Source of the DNA: Comamonadaceae bacterium
GTDB lineage: Bacteria; Pseudomonadota; Gammaproteobacteria; Burkholderiales; Burkholderiaceae_C
Length of the DNA: 64,000 nucleotides
Direction: 5' to 3'
NCBI GenBank assembly: GCA_947442105.1
Contig: CANEVH010000009.1
Location: forward strand, 19,180-83,179
In this document: piece after piece, positions 19,119 through 28,480 of the stretch
Layout: every line of letters begins with the position of its first letter
How positions within the stretch are numbered: the stretch's first letter is position 1
Notes under the pieces: generated by a model
Database searches by the model: none
What the model was told of the DNA's origin: nothing
Seen by the model: the letters and a program-made list of their open reading frames with translations, nothing else
Made by a program: the position numbers and the translations under genes

Positions 19119-20141
19119 ATGGAGTTTTTTATCATCTCGACGCTCAACGGCATCAGCTACGGGCTGCTGCTGTTCATGCTGAGCTCGGGGCTGACGCTGA
19201 TTTTCAGCATGATGGGCGTGCTGAACTTCGCCCACGCGAGCTTTTACATGCTAGGGGCCTATGTGGGCTACTCGGTGTCGCAAGTTGTTGGCTTCTGGCC
19301 TGCGCTTGTGATTGCGCCACTGGTAGTGGGTGCTTTGGGCGCGGTGTTTGAGCGCTATTGCCTGCGCCGGGTGCACAAGTTTGGCCACGTGCCCGAGCTG
19401 CTCATTACCTTTGGACTGACCTATGTGGTGCTGGAGCTGGTGCAGCTGATATGGGGCCGCATTGCTATCGAATTCAAGCCTCCGACCGCTTTGCAAGGCC
19501 CGGCTTTTACCCTGATCAACGACGCTGCTGCGGGTTTGCGCATGGTCTGGGGCGCCGCGCCTGCGGAGATGTGTGGCGCGGCCGACCCGGCGCTGAACGC
19601 GGTGTGTTCGCCGTTTCCGGCCACACGCGCTTTCATGGTGCTGGTGGCGCTAACCATGCTGGTGTCTATTTGGCTGCTGCTCACCCGCACCCGCGTGGGC
19701 TTGGTGATTCAGGCAGCGCTCACCCACCCCGAAGCCGTGGAGTCCCTGGGCCACAACGTGCCCCGGGTTTTGATGCTGGTGTTTGGTGCTGGCGCTGCAT
19801 TGGCGGGGCTGGCCGGGGTGATTGGCGGCAGCACATTCTTGACCGAGCCTTCCATGGCCGCCACCGTGGGCTCCATTATTTTTGTGGTGGTCGTGGTGGG
19901 CGGCATGGGCTCGCTCTCAGGCGCGTTTTTGGCCTCGCTGCTGATCGGCACGATTCAGACTTTCGCCGTGGCCTTTGACTATTCGCTCTCTGGAATGCTG
20001 CAGTCCGTGGGCCTGTCTGCGGGTTCGGGCACTTTGATGACCATGAAGCTATCGCAAGTGGCGCCCATCTTGCCCTACCTCTTTCTGGTGTTGATTTTGA
20101 TTTTTCGGCCCAAAGGCCTTTTGGGTAACCGGGAAGGATGA
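19119..20141 (+). CDS. livH: branched-chain amino acid ABC transporter permease LivH-type
   Basis: This 340-residue inner-membrane permease has about eight hydrophobic segments and the LivH signature STLNGISYGLLLFMLSSGLTLIFSMMGVLNFAHASFYMLGAY. The ATG at 19119 has AGGGAG nine bases upstream. A C-terminal cluster VVVVVGGMGSLSGAFLASLLIG matches the family's cytoplasmic coupling loop. Its stop overlaps the livM start (ATGA), so the pair is translationally coupled. Confidence 0.94.
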   Translation: MEFFIISTLNGISYGLLLFMLSSGLTLIFSMMGVLNFAHASFYMLGAYVGYSVSQVVGFWPALVIAPLVVGALGAVFERYCLRRVHKFGHVPELLITFGLTYVVLELVQLIWGRIAIEFKPPTALQGPAFTLINDAAAGLRMVWGAAPAEMCGAADPALNAVCSPFPATRAFMVLVALTMLVSIWLLLTRTRVGLVIQAALTHPEAVESLGHNVPRVLMLVFGAGAALAGLAGVIGGSTFLTEPSMAATVGSIIFVVVVVGGMGSLSGAFLASLLIGTIQTFAVAFDYSLSGMLQSVGLSAGSGTLMTMKLSQVAPILPYLFLVLILIFRPKGLLGNREG

Positions 20142-21424
20142 GCACCATGAACCGTTGGAATGCGCGCATTGGGTCTTTGCGCTTGTGGGCCTTGTTCGCC
20201 GCCTTGATGTTGGTGGCACCCAGGCTGTTTAACAGTGGCTTGTCAATCACCATGCTCTCGCAAATGGGCATCGCCATCATCGCCTGCCTGTCCTACAACA
20301 TGCTGCTGGGCCAGGGCGGCATGCTGAGTTTTGGCCACGCGGTCTACACCGGGCTGGGCGCTTTTGTCGCCATCCACGCGCTCAATATGTACTCGGGCGC
20401 GGGCGTCTTGCCCGTGTCCTTGGTGCCGGTGGTGGGTGGCCTCGCGGGCATGGTGTTTGCCGCCTTGTTTGGCTATGTCACCACCCGCAAATCGGGCACC
20501 ACCTTTGCCATGATCACCCTGGGCATGGCCGAACTAGTGTTTGCCATGTCGCTGATGGTGCCGGAGTTTTTTGGCGGCGAAGGCGGCGTCTCGGGCAACC
20601 GCATGGCGGGGCCTGCCACTTGGGGCGTGACTTTTGGCCCTGCCGTACAGGTGTACTACCTGATAGCTGCCTACACCCTGGTGTGCGTGGTGCTGATGTA
20701 TGCGTTCACCCAGACGCCGCTGGGGCGCTTGCTCAACGCGGTCCGCGACAACCCCGAGCGGGTGGAGTTCATCGGCTACAACCCGCAGCGGGTGCGCTAC
20801 ACGGCCTTCATCATTGCCGGTTTTTTTGCCGGCATATCCGGGGGGCTGGGGGCGCTGAATTTTGAGATTGTCAACGCCGAAGTGGTGGGTGCCGCGCGCT
20901 CGGGCGGCTACCTGCTGTTCACCTTTTTGGGGGGTGCGACCTTTTTCTTCGGACCGATCATTGGCGCGGTGCTCATGGTGCTGGCCTTTGTGCTGCTGAG
21001 TGAATTTACCCAGGCCTGGCTGCTCTACCTGGGGCTGGTGTTCATGGTGATGGTGATGTACGCGCCCGGTGGTATTGCCAGCTTGATCATGCTCAACGCG
21101 CGGGTGGCCCACTACGGCAAGTTGCGCGCGCTGCTGCCCGCTTATGGGGTGATGGCCGCCGCTGCGCTGGCGCCACTGCTTGCGGTGGCGGCCTTGGTGG
21201 AAATGGTGTACCACCGCCAGCTCAATGCCTCTATGGGTTCGCAAGTGGCGTTTTTTGGGCTGGGGCTGGACACGGCGTCTGCCAGTGCTTGGCTTGCGGT
21301 GTGCGCTGTGCTGCTCGTGGGCGGCTGGGTGTTTGCCTTGGCGCAGCGCCGGTTTTCCCAAGACTGGGGCGCGGTGCAAGAGGCAATAGAAAGAGAAACA
21401 CAAGCGATAGGAGCAGCACTATGA
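20138..21424 (+). CDS. livM: branched-chain amino acid ABC transporter permease LivM-type
   Basis: This 428-residue permease is the partner of LivH. The family pattern SYNMLLGQGGMLSFGHAVYTGLGAF appears near residue 50, then GTTFAMITLGMAEL and GRLLNAVRDNPERVEFIGYN. It is longer than most LivM proteins because of an extra C-terminal hydrophobic pair followed by a charged tail. ATGA overlaps occur at both ends (with livH and livG). Confidence 0.94.
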   Translation: MSTMNRWNARIGSLRLWALFAALMLVAPRLFNSGLSITMLSQMGIAIIACLSYNMLLGQGGMLSFGHAVYTGLGAFVAIHALNMYSGAGVLPVSLVPVVGGLAGMVFAALFGYVTTRKSGTTFAMITLGMAELVFAMSLMVPEFFGGEGGVSGNRMAGPATWGVTFGPAVQVYYLIAAYTLVCVVLMYAFTQTPLGRLLNAVRDNPERVEFIGYNPQRVRYTAFIIAGFFAGISGGLGALNFEIVNAEVVGAARSGGYLLFTFLGGATFFFGPIIGAVLMVLAFVLLSEFTQAWLLYLGLVFMVMVMYAPGGIASLIMLNARVAHYGKLRALLPAYGVMAAAALAPLLAVAALVEMVYHRQLNASMGSQVAFFGLGLDTASASAWLAVCAVLLVGGWVFALAQRRFSQDWGAVQEAIERETQAIGAAL

Positions 21425-22230
21425 GCGACGCTCGCAAACCGCCTGCGGACGCGCTGGCGCTGGAGCTGCGCGATGTGCGCAAGAGCTTTGGCAAAACCGA
21501 AATCATCCGTGGCGCCAGCTTGGGCGTGCGCGCCGGGGAGCGGGTCGCCATCATCGGCCCCAACGGTGCGGGCAAGTCCACCTTGTTCAACTTGATCAGC
21601 GGGCGCATGCCCGTTACCAGCGGCGACATCCTTCTCAACGGCCAAAGCATCCAGGGCAAAAAGCCTTTTGAGATCAACCGCCTGGGCTTGTCGCGCAGCT
21701 TTCAAATCACCAACATCTTTCCCAAACTCAGTGTGTTTGAGAACCTGCGTTGCAGCGTGCTCTACAGCCTGGGCTATGGCTATACCTTTTTGAAGTTTTT
21801 GGTCGATTTGGACGACGCTAACGCGCGCGCGCAGCAGCTCATGGAAATGATAGGGCTGGACAAAAAGCGCGACGTGGTGGCGCTCAACCTCACCTACGCG
21901 GAGCAGCGTGCCTTGGAGGTTGGCATCACCATCGCCGGTGGTGCCAACGTCATCTTGCTGGACGAACCGACGGCCGGCATGAGCAAGAGCGAAACCACCC
22001 GGTTTATTGCGCTCATCAAACAAGTGACCGAGGGCAAAACCCTGCTCACGGTGGAGCACGACATGGGCGTGGTGTTTGGCCTGGCCGACCGCATTGCGGT
22101 GCTGGTGTATGGCGAGGTGATTGCCTTTGACAAGCCAGACGCGGTGCGCGCCAGCGCCCGCGTGCAAGAGGCTTATTTAGGCTCTACCGTGGCCGATGCC
22201 CAAGTGGGCGCTTCAGAGCAAGGACATTGA
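21421..22230 (+). CDS. livG: branched-chain amino acid ABC transporter ATPase LivG-type
   Basis: This 269-residue ATPase energises the Liv transporter. Walker A is GPNGAGKST, the signature is LTYAEQRALE (a mild variant of LSYGEQR), Walker B is NVILLDEPTAGMS, and the switch histidine is in TVEHDMGVV. The ATG at 21421 overlaps the livM stop (ATGA); the frame is open further upstream inside livM without a supported start. Confidence 0.95.
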   Translation: MSDARKPPADALALELRDVRKSFGKTEIIRGASLGVRAGERVAIIGPNGAGKSTLFNLISGRMPVTSGDILLNGQSIQGKKPFEINRLGLSRSFQITNIFPKLSVFENLRCSVLYSLGYGYTFLKFLVDLDDANARAQQLMEMIGLDKKRDVVALNLTYAEQRALEVGITIAGGANVILLDEPTAGMSKSETTRFIALIKQVTEGKTLLTVEHDMGVVFGLADRIAVLVYGEVIAFDKPDAVRASARVQEAYLGSTVADAQVGASEQGH

Positions 22231-22232
22231 AC

Positions 22233-22928
22233 ATGTTGCAAGTAAGCCAATTACAGGCCTTTTACGGCAAAAGTCACGTCCTGCACGGTGTGGACCTGCA
22301 AGTGGGCGAGGGCGAAATCGTGGCATTGCTCGGGCGTAATGGCTCGGGGCGCTCCACCACCGCCAAGGCCATCATGGGTTTGGTGGAAAGCCAGGGCTCG
22401 GTGCTGTGGAACGGTCAGCAGATCCAGGGCCGCAAGCCGTTCGAGGTGGCGCAATTGGGCGTGGGCTATGTGCCGGAAAACCGCGATATATTCCCCAAGC
22501 TCACGGTGCACCAAAATCTCCTGCTAGGGGAAAAGCGCAGCAACAAAAAGCCGCGCTGGACGTTTCAGGACATGTACAACCTGTTTCCCCGCCTCAAAGA
22601 GCGCGAACATACCGAAGCCGGAGTGCTCTCCGGCGGAGAGCAGCAAATGCTGACACTGTGCCGCACGCTCATGGGCGACCCCGACCTGATCATCATCGAC
22701 GAGCCGACCGAAGGCCTGGCGCCCAAGATTGTGGAACTGGTCGCCACCTATTTGCAGACCCTGCGCGCGCGCGGTCTGTCGGTGTTGCTGATTGAGCAAA
22801 AGCTCACGATTGCGATGCAAATTTCGGACCGCTGCCTGGTCATGGGCCACGGCAGCATCGTGTTTGACGGCAGCCCGCAGGCGCTGCGTGCCGACAGCGC
22901 GGTGCGCAAAGAGTGGCTGGAAGTCTAG
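22233..22928 (+). CDS. livF: branched-chain amino acid ABC transporter ATPase LivF-type, Walker A Lys replaced by Arg
   Basis: The second ATPase of the Liv system, 231 residues. The ATG at 22233 has AAGGAC seven bases upstream; a TTG two codons earlier overlaps the livG stop and is a possible alternative. The signature LSGGEQQML, Walker B LIIIDEPTEGLAP and switch region LIEQKL are normal. However, Walker A reads GRNGSGRST: the nearly invariant lysine is arginine (codon CGC). Either this site hydrolyses ATP poorly, or arginine is tolerated as an ancestral variant of this subgroup. Confidence 0.94.
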   Translation: MLQVSQLQAFYGKSHVLHGVDLQVGEGEIVALLGRNGSGRSTTAKAIMGLVESQGSVLWNGQQIQGRKPFEVAQLGVGYVPENRDIFPKLTVHQNLLLGEKRSNKKPRWTFQDMYNLFPRLKEREHTEAGVLSGGEQQMLTLCRTLMGDPDLIIIDEPTEGLAPKIVELVATYLQTLRARGLSVLLIEQKLTIAMQISDRCLVMGHGSIVFDGSPQALRADSAVRKEWLEV

Positions 22929-22992
22929 ATTAGCAGTCTCAGCCGAGACAAGTTTCGCTTCCAGCGGGCATAAAGTCCCTACAATTTAAAAA

Positions 22993-23006
22993 AGAACGAC
23001 CGTTCT
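22993..23006. promoter_or_regulatory. 14-bp palindrome, candidate TetR-type operator upstream of fadB-like gene
   Basis: AGAACGACCGTTCT is a perfect inverted repeat 60 bases before the fadB-like start. Its form (GAACG-N2-CGTTC) is that of TetR-family operators. Beta-oxidation genes of betaproteobacteria are often under TetR-type control, but no regulator gene is in this window and the assignment is inferred. Confidence 0.5.
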
Positions 23007-23065
23007 ATTTTTCTGGTTCCCTCGTCCTCAACCCTCTTCGTTTCATCATTTCAAGGATTGAAAGC

Positions 23066-25165
23066 ATGACTGCCCACTACCAGGTTCACGGCGATATTGC
23101 CCTTATCACCCTCGATAACCCGCCGGTCAACGGACTGGGCTTGTCCACCCGCCAGGGCATTGCCCACGGCATGGAGCAGGCACTTGCCGACGCCGCAGTC
23201 ACCGCTATTGTGATTACCGGCGCGGGCAAGGCCTTCTCCGGCGGCGCCGACATCCGAGAATTCGGCTCCCCCTTGGCCATGCAAGAGCCCAACCTCAACA
23301 GCGTGATACAGATGCTGGAGAAATCGACCAAGCCGGTGGTAGCCGCCATCCATACCGTTGCCATGGGTGGCGGTCTGGAGCTGGCCCTAGGCTGCCACTA
23401 CCGCGTGGCAGCGCCTGGCACCAGCGTTGCGCTGCCCGAAGTCAAACTCGGGCTGCTGCCCGGCGCCGGCGGCACCCAGCGCCTGCCGCGCGTGCTGGGC
23501 GTTGAGGCTGCGCTCAATATGATTGTCAGCGGCGAGGCCATCAAGGCCGAAATGCTGGCCATGCTGCCGGGCCAAAAGCTGTTTGACAAAATTGCCGCTT
23601 CGCCTGCCACCTTGGCTGATGAGGCGTTTGCCTTTGCCCGCTCGGTGGCCGCTACGCGTCCTTTGCCGCTGGTGCGCGATTTGCCGTGCAAACACCCGCA
23701 GGGCGACGCCTATTTCCAGTTTGTGCGCAATATGTTGGGCGCGGTGTCCAAAAACTTTCCGGCACCCCTCAAATGCGTGGATGCCGTGGAAGCCGCTACC
23801 ACCAAAAAGTTCGAGGCCGGCATGGCCACCGAGCGCGAGATTTTCATCAACCTGATGTGGACGCCGGAGAGCCGCTCCTTGCGCCACCTGTTTTTGGGCG
23901 AGCGCGCCGCGTCCAAAATCCCCGACGTGCCGTCCGACACGCCGCTGCGCGACATCCAAAGCGTGGCCATCATTGGCGCAGGCACCATGGGCGGCGGCAT
24001 TGCCATGAACTTCCTGAACGCCGGTATTCCGGTCAAGATGCTGGAGATGAAGCAAGAAGCGCTGGACCGCGGCGTGGCCACCATGCGCGGCAACTACGAG
24101 GCGCAGGTCAAAAAAGGCAAGCTCAAGCAAGCCAAGTACGACGAGCGCATGGCCCTGCTGACCACCACCCTGAGCTACGACGAGCTGAGCGGCACCGACA
24201 TGGTGATTGAAGCCGTATTTGAGGAAATCGGCGTCAAAGAAGCGGTGTTCAAAGAGCTGGACCGGGTGATGAAGCCCGGCGCGATTTTGGCGTCCAACAC
24301 GTCGACGCTGGACCTGAACAAAATTGCCTCGTTTACCCAGCGTCCGCAAGACGTGGTGGGCCTGCACTTCTTCAGCCCGGCCAACGTGATGAAGCTGCTT
24401 GAAGTGGTGCGCGGCGCCCAAACCGCTAAGGACGTAATGGCTACCGTGATGGCCGCGGCCAAGAAAATCCGCAAAACAGCCGTGGTGTCTGGCGTGTGCG
24501 ACGGCTTTATTGGCAACCGCATGATTGAGCAATACGGCCGCCAGGGTGGATTTTTGCTGGATGAAGGCTGCACGCCCGAGCAAGTGGACAAGGCCATGGA
24601 AAAATTTGGCATGGCCATGGGCCCCTTCCGCATGGGCGACTTGGCGGGCAACGACATTGGCTGGGCCATCCGCAAGCGCCGCGCCACCGAGCGCGCCAAC
24701 ATGAAATACAGCAAAACCGCCGATTTGCTGTGCGAAAAAGGCCGCTTCGGCCAAAAAACCGGCGCTGGCTGGTACGACTACAAGCCCGGCAAGCGTGACG
24801 CCATCCCCAACGCCGAAGTCGTCAAAATGATTGAAGACTACCGGGCAGCCCAAGGTATCACGCCGCGCAAGATCAGCGACGAAGAAATCGTGCAGCGCCT
24901 GGTGTTTGCCCTAGTCAATGAAGGCGCCCACATCCTAGAAGAAGGCATTGCCAACAAGGCCAGCGACATCGACATTTGCTACATCTTTGGTTACGGTTTC
25001 CCTCCCTACCGGGGTGGCCCGATGTTGTATGCCGACGAGCTGGGCTTGTTCAACGTGGTCCAGGCCATGCACCGGTTTGCCCAAAATCCGCACGACGATG
25101 CCGATTTTTGGAAGCCCGCCCCCTTGCTGGCCCAACTGGCCGCCGAAGGTAAATCATTTAATTAA
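23066..25165 (+). CDS. fadB: multifunctional enoyl-CoA hydratase / 3-hydroxyacyl-CoA dehydrogenase
   Basis: This 699-residue fusion enzyme carries out two steps of beta-oxidation. The N-terminal 190 residues are a crotonase domain with oxyanion-loop [18 protein letters not shown] and [20 protein letters not shown], which contain the two catalytic glutamates. From about residue 300 a Rossmann domain begins [21 protein letters not shown], followed by the 3-hydroxyacyl-CoA dehydrogenase motif [21 protein letters not shown] and a duplicated C-terminal helical domain. The gene symbol marks the functional type; it is closer to the betaproteobacterial form than to E. coli FadB. The thiolase gene follows after nine bases. 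Confidence 0.94.
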   Translation: MTAHYQVHGDIALITLDNPPVNGLGLSTRQGIAHGMEQALADAAVTAIVITGAGKAFSGGADIREFGSPLAMQEPNLNSVIQMLEKSTKPVVAAIHTVAMGGGLELALGCHYRVAAPGTSVALPEVKLGLLPGAGGTQRLPRVLGVEAALNMIVSGEAIKAEMLAMLPGQKLFDKIAASPATLADEAFAFARSVAATRPLPLVRDLPCKHPQGDAYFQFVRNMLGAVSKNFPAPLKCVDAVEAATTKKFEAGMATEREIFINLMWTPESRSLRHLFLGERAASKIPDVPSDTPLRDIQSVAIIGAGTMGGGIAMNFLNAGIPVKMLEMKQEALDRGVATMRGNYEAQVKKGKLKQAKYDERMALLTTTLSYDELSGTDMVIEAVFEEIGVKEAVFKELDRVMKPGAILASNTSTLDLNKIASFTQRPQDVVGLHFFSPANVMKLLEVVRGAQTAKDVMATVMAAAKKIRKTAVVSGVCDGFIGNRMIEQYGRQGGFLLDEGCTPEQVDKAMEKFGMAMGPFRMGDLAGNDIGWAIRKRRATERANMKYSKTADLLCEKGRFGQKTGAGWYDYKPGKRDAIPNAEVVKMIEDYRAAQGITPRKISDEEIVQRLVFALVNEGAHILEEGIANKASDIDICYIFGYGFPPYRGGPMLYADELGLFNVVQAMHRFAQNPHDDADFWKPAPLLAQLAAEGKSFN

Positions 25166-25174
25166 GGAATCGCC

Positions 25175-26350
25175 ATGACTGCTGCTGTAATTGTTTCTAC
25201 CGCCCGCACGCCCCTGACCAAGAGCTGGAAGGGCGCTTTCAACATGACCCACGGCGCCACCATGGGCGGCCACGTGGTCGAGCACGCTATTAAGCGCGCT
25301 GGCATTGAAGCCGCCGAGGTGGACGACGTCATCATGGGCTGCGGCACGCCCGAAGGCGCTACCGGCGCCAACATCGCCCGCCAAATCGCCTTGCGTGCCG
25401 GTTGCCCGGTTAGCGTCTCGGGCATGACGATTAACCGCTTTTGTTCCTCAGGCCTGCAAACCATTGCAACCGCTGCGCAGCGCATCATCGCCAACGAAGG
25501 CGATGTGTATGTGGCCGGTGGCGTAGAAGCCATTTCTTGCACCGCGCAAGAAATGAACAAGCACATGCTGGCCGACCCGTGGCTGGAGAAAAACAAGCCC
25601 GAGGTGTACTGGGCCATGCTGCAAACCGCCGAACAGGTGGCCAAGCGCTACGGTATTGGCCGCGAAGCCATGGACCAGTACGGGGCGGCCAGCCAGCAAA
25701 AAGCCGCCGCCGCACTGGAAAAAGGCTTGTTCAAGGACGAAATCGCCCCCATCAAGGTCACCATGGGTGTGGCCGACAAGGTCATGGGCATGATGACCAA
25801 GCAAGTCACGGTCAGTGACGATGAAGGCATACGTGCCGGTACCACGTACGAGGGCATCATGGGTTTGCGTTCGGCCTTGCCGGGCGGCTTGGTATCGGCG
25901 GGCAACGCCAGCCAGTTGTCCGATGGCGCAGGCGCCGTGGTCGTGATGCACGAAAAGCTGGCCGAGCAAAAAGGCCTCAAGCCCCTGGGCCGCTTTCTGG
26001 GCTTTGCGGTGGCGGGTTGCGAGCCTGACGAGATGGGCATTGGCCCGGTCTACGCCATTCCCAAGGTGCTCAAGCGCCTGGGCCTGGGCATTCAGGACAT
26101 TGACTTGTGGGAACTCAATGAAGCGTTTGCAGTGCAAGTTTTGTACTGCCGCGACAAGCTGGGCATTCCAGCGGACAAGCTCAACGTCAACGGCGGCGCT
26201 ATTGCAGTGGGCCACCCCTTTGGCATGAGCGGCCAGCGTTTGACCGGCCACGCCTTGATTGAAGGCAAGCGCCGTGGCGCCAAGCGCGTGATGGTCACCA
26301 TGTGCATTGGTGGCGGCATGGGCGCTGCTGGGGTGTTTGAGGTCTTGTAA
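25175..26350 (+). CDS. fadA: acetyl-CoA acyltransferase (thiolase)
   Basis: This 391-residue thiolase cleaves 3-ketoacyl-CoA in the last step of beta-oxidation. The acyl-accepting cysteine is in [10 protein letters not shown] near residue 90, the catalytic histidine in [16 protein letters not shown], and the second cysteine in [16 protein letters not shown] at the C-terminus. It lies nine bases after the fadB-like gene with AAGGAAT upstream and forms an operon with it. A strong terminator follows. Confidence 0.95.
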   Translation: MTAAVIVSTARTPLTKSWKGAFNMTHGATMGGHVVEHAIKRAGIEAAEVDDVIMGCGTPEGATGANIARQIALRAGCPVSVSGMTINRFCSSGLQTIATAAQRIIANEGDVYVAGGVEAISCTAQEMNKHMLADPWLEKNKPEVYWAMLQTAEQVAKRYGIGREAMDQYGAASQQKAAAALEKGLFKDEIAPIKVTMGVADKVMGMMTKQVTVSDDEGIRAGTTYEGIMGLRSALPGGLVSAGNASQLSDGAGAVVVMHEKLAEQKGLKPLGRFLGFAVAGCEPDEMGIGPVYAIPKVLKRLGLGIQDIDLWELNEAFAVQVLYCRDKLGIPADKLNVNGGAIAVGHPFGMSGQRLTGHALIEGKRRGAKRVMVTMCIGGGMGAAGVFEVL

Positions 26351-26400
26351 AGCCGCCGCCTCGCGGTAAACCGCTGCGGCCAAGGGGTGAAAACCCGCCT

Positions 26401-26447
26401 CGGGCGTGGTCAGGTCTTGTGGGACTTGGCCACGCCCGAATTTTTTT
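26401..26447 (+). terminator. rho-independent terminator after the fadBA pair
   Basis: Nine-base stem CGGGCGTGG (26401-26409) with CCACGCCCG (26430-26438), followed by seven T residues. Confidence 0.85.
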
Positions 26448-26469
26448 GTCTTTGAAACGGTAGCCTTCC

Positions 26470-27210
26470 ATGGATTCACCCGCGCGCCACATCGCCCTGC
26501 AAGGCGCCAGCAATTTTCGTGACCTGGGCGGCTATGGGGGCCACGGCGGGCGCGTGGTGCGCTGGCGTGTGCTGTTTCGCTCAGACCATTTGGCGGGCCT
26601 GAGCGCTGCGGACCATGGGCAGATTCAGGCGCTTGGCATTGGCCGCAGTTTTGACTTTCGGGGTGCGCAAGAAAGCCAGGCCCAGGCCTACCAGTTGCCC
26701 CACACCCAGCGCCACAGCTTGGCCATTGAACCCACGCTATTGCAGTACTTGCAAACGCAAGTCCAGTCCGGGCGCAGCATCACGGTAGACGACGCCGCAG
26801 ACGCTATGCGCGCCACCTACCAAGACTACGTGCGCCACCACTCGGACCGCTTTGCCCAACTCTTCGCCCACCTGTTGGCGCACGACGCGCCACTGGTGTT
26901 CCATTGCACCGCCGGCAAAGACCGCACCGGCCTGGCGGCGGCGCTGGTTTTGTCGGCCCTGGGCGTCTCGCAGGCCGACATCGTGCAGGACTATGTGCTC
27001 ACCAACGCGCTCTACCGCCACCCGCCCGGTGCCACCACCTTGTTCAGCCCCGAGGTTATGGCCGTGCTGTGGCGCGTGCGGGAGGATTTTTTGCACGCCG
27101 CCTTTGGGGCCGTCAACGCGGACCATGGCTCAATGGCACGCTACCTGGAAGTGCGCCTGGGCTTGGACCCGAACGCCTTGGAGCGGCTGCGCCACTTGTA
27201 CCTGAGCTAA
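26470..27210 (+). CDS. tyrosine-protein phosphatase, DSP/PtpA-B-like
   Basis: This 246-residue protein carries the P-loop VFHCTAGKDRTGLAAALVL with the nucleophilic cysteine at residue 146, and the N-terminal pattern SNFRDLGGYGG found in bacterial atypical tyrosine or lipid phosphatases (MptpB/LipA-like). The KDR sequence in the loop is typical for enzymes that also act on phosphoinositides. The substrate is unknown here. It stands alone between the fadBA terminator and the toxin-antitoxin pair. Confidence 0.9.
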   Translation: MDSPARHIALQGASNFRDLGGYGGHGGRVVRWRVLFRSDHLAGLSAADHGQIQALGIGRSFDFRGAQESQAQAYQLPHTQRHSLAIEPTLLQYLQTQVQSGRSITVDDAADAMRATYQDYVRHHSDRFAQLFAHLLAHDAPLVFHCTAGKDRTGLAAALVLSALGVSQADIVQDYVLTNALYRHPPGATTLFSPEVMAVLWRVREDFLHAAFGAVNADHGSMARYLEVRLGLDPNALERLRHLYLS

Positions 27211-27248
27211 TGCCTGTCAGGAAATATGGCACGGCGCACCAATTTGAC

Positions 27249-27283
27249 AAAAATTCATACGGCAAAATGCCGTATGAATTTTT
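27249..27283. promoter_or_regulatory. 16-bp perfect inverted repeat before tacA, candidate operator or terminator
   Basis: Arms 27249-27264 and 27268-27283 (core AATTCATACGGCA) flank a three-base loop. It ends 10 bases before the antitoxin ATG and has a short T-run, so it could terminate the phosphatase transcript. Its place beside a RHH antitoxin gene fits an autoregulatory operator at least as well. Confidence 0.7.
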
Positions 27284-27293
27284 TGGAGTTGCC

Positions 27294-27563
27294 ATGACAA
27301 CCGTTGCCCGTTTTGATCTCAAACTTGACGCCCAAGACAAAGACCTGCTCTCCCGTGCTGCCAGCCTTATGGGCACCAGCATGGCTGGTTTTGTTCGCAG
27401 TGCGGCCAAAGAAAAGGCACAAACCCTGTTGGAGCAAGAGTCACGGGTAATGCTCACCAAGCGTGATTTTTTGGCCTTCAACGCAGCAATCAACGGCGCA
27501 TTCAGTCCGAACCCCGCGCTGCAAGCGGCGCTAGCTGCCGCGGCCAAGGTCAAGCGTGCTTGA
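27294..27563 (+). CDS. DUF1778 antitoxin, TacA-like
   Basis: This 89-residue protein has a ribbon-helix-helix N-terminus (RFDLKLDAQDKDLLSRAASLMGTSMAGFVRSAA) and a C-terminal toxin-binding helix with SRVMLTKRDFLAFNAAI, the DUF1778 pattern. It should neutralise the neighbouring acetyltransferase toxin and repress its own promoter. GGAG lies just upstream of the ATG. The gene overlaps the toxin start by eight bases if the toxin begins at its GTG. The AT-rich upstream palindrome supports autoregulation. Confidence 0.9.
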   Translation: MTTVARFDLKLDAQDKDLLSRAASLMGTSMAGFVRSAAKEKAQTLLEQESRVMLTKRDFLAFNAAINGAFSPNPALQAALAAAAKVKRA

Positions 27564-28038
27564 AGAGCAGATGCTTGACGCCAGGCTGCACGACCGCGCA
27601 GGGTTTCGGTGCGGGGTGCCAGCACTGGACGACTACCTGCACAAATACGCCGCCCAACAAAACGCCAAGGGCATCAGCACCGTTTTTGTGTTGGTGAACG
27701 ATGCCGCGCCGCGCAAGATACTCGGCTTCTACACCCTGAGTGCCGCACAGGTCGAGGTTGAGCAGCTCAGTGAGGCGGACCGCAAAAAGCTGCCTCGCTA
27801 CCCCTTCCCGTGTTTTCGCATGGGGCGTCTGGCACGCAGTATCGACAGTCGCGGAGCTGGATTAGGCGAAGTGCTGATGGGCTGCGCGGTGGACCGATGC
27901 CTGCATGCCCGCAGCCTGGTTGGCGCTTACGCGCTGCTTGTGGACGCAAAAGATGAAAAGGCGAAGGCGTTTTATGAGGAGTACGGCTTTGTTGCGTTTG
28001 GTGATGCGCCAATGTCGCTTTATTTGCCTTTGGGCTGA
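27556..28038 (+). CDS. GNAT acetyltransferase toxin, TacT-like
   Basis: This 160-residue GNAT-fold protein matches toxins that acetylate charged tRNAs and stop translation. Visible features: FRCGVPALDDYLHKYAAQQ near the N-terminus, the acetyl-CoA loop RGAGLGEVLM, and the C-terminal DEKAKAFYEEYGFV with the tyrosine normally needed for activity. The start is GTG at 27556 overlapping tacA; ATG at 27571 is possible. The gene appears intact. Confidence 0.9.
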   Translation: MLEEQMLDARLHDRAGFRCGVPALDDYLHKYAAQQNAKGISTVFVLVNDAAPRKILGFYTLSAAQVEVEQLSEADRKKLPRYPFPCFRMGRLARSIDSRGAGLGEVLMGCAVDRCLHARSLVGAYALLVDAKDEKAKAFYEEYGFVAFGDAPMSLYLPLG

Positions 28039-28480
28039 GGTGGGTGGGAGCTTTGGGCCAAGTGCGGATACTCATAGATGTCCGGTTCAGGGCGGTGAAA
28101 CTTTTGCGAGTCACTTAGCCTGTTAGCGAAAATTGGTCTAAGACTCCTTGGTGCCATTGCCGACGTAGAGCCTTTCAGGGTGTATGCCTCTGGTGCCGCG
28201 ATTGCGGTCCTTCAGATGTCGACCGTGACCGCCTCCAGAAGACCCACAAGAGTCATGCACGACAGGCAGCTTTCCGGTTGCCCAGGTCAAGTCCAGTCAA
28301 TGGCCGTTCATGGAATTCGGCAACGCGTCCGTTCCAGTCTTTCAGATTTCCCAATAACTGACGTCCAACATCCTTGATGCCCTGCGATAACGTAGTCAGT
28401 ACTTCGCGAAGCTCGGCTTCAGGTTGTGTTCTTTCAGCTAAAACCGCAAATGTCAATTAACTATCAAAATCACTCAGGGT
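28039..28480. other. 442-base gap between TacT gene and defence-like operon
   Basis: No convincing full-length gene on either strand. A 67-codon minus-strand frame is listed separately. The base composition is intermediate between core and island, and no repeat or attachment site is recognisable. Confidence 0.5.
28253..28456 (-). CDS. possible small protein downstream of the three-gene cassette
   Basis: A 67-codon frame starting with TTG lies 24 bases after the stop of the unknown third gene and in the same direction. The N-terminal half reads as an amphipathic helix (EAELREVLTTLSQGIKDVG) and the C-terminal part is basic. There is no clear ribosome-binding site and I recognise no family. It may be a true fourth gene or chance. 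Confidence 0.25.
   Translation of the reverse strand: MTFAVLAERTQPEAELREVLTTLSQGIKDVGRQLLGNLKDWNGRVAEFHERPLTGLDLGNRKAACRA

Noticed and set aside
17796..19235. 479-codon minus-strand frame over livK and the livK-livH gap
   Set aside because: Antisense to a clear substrate-binding protein and the attenuator hairpin; no recognisable protein.
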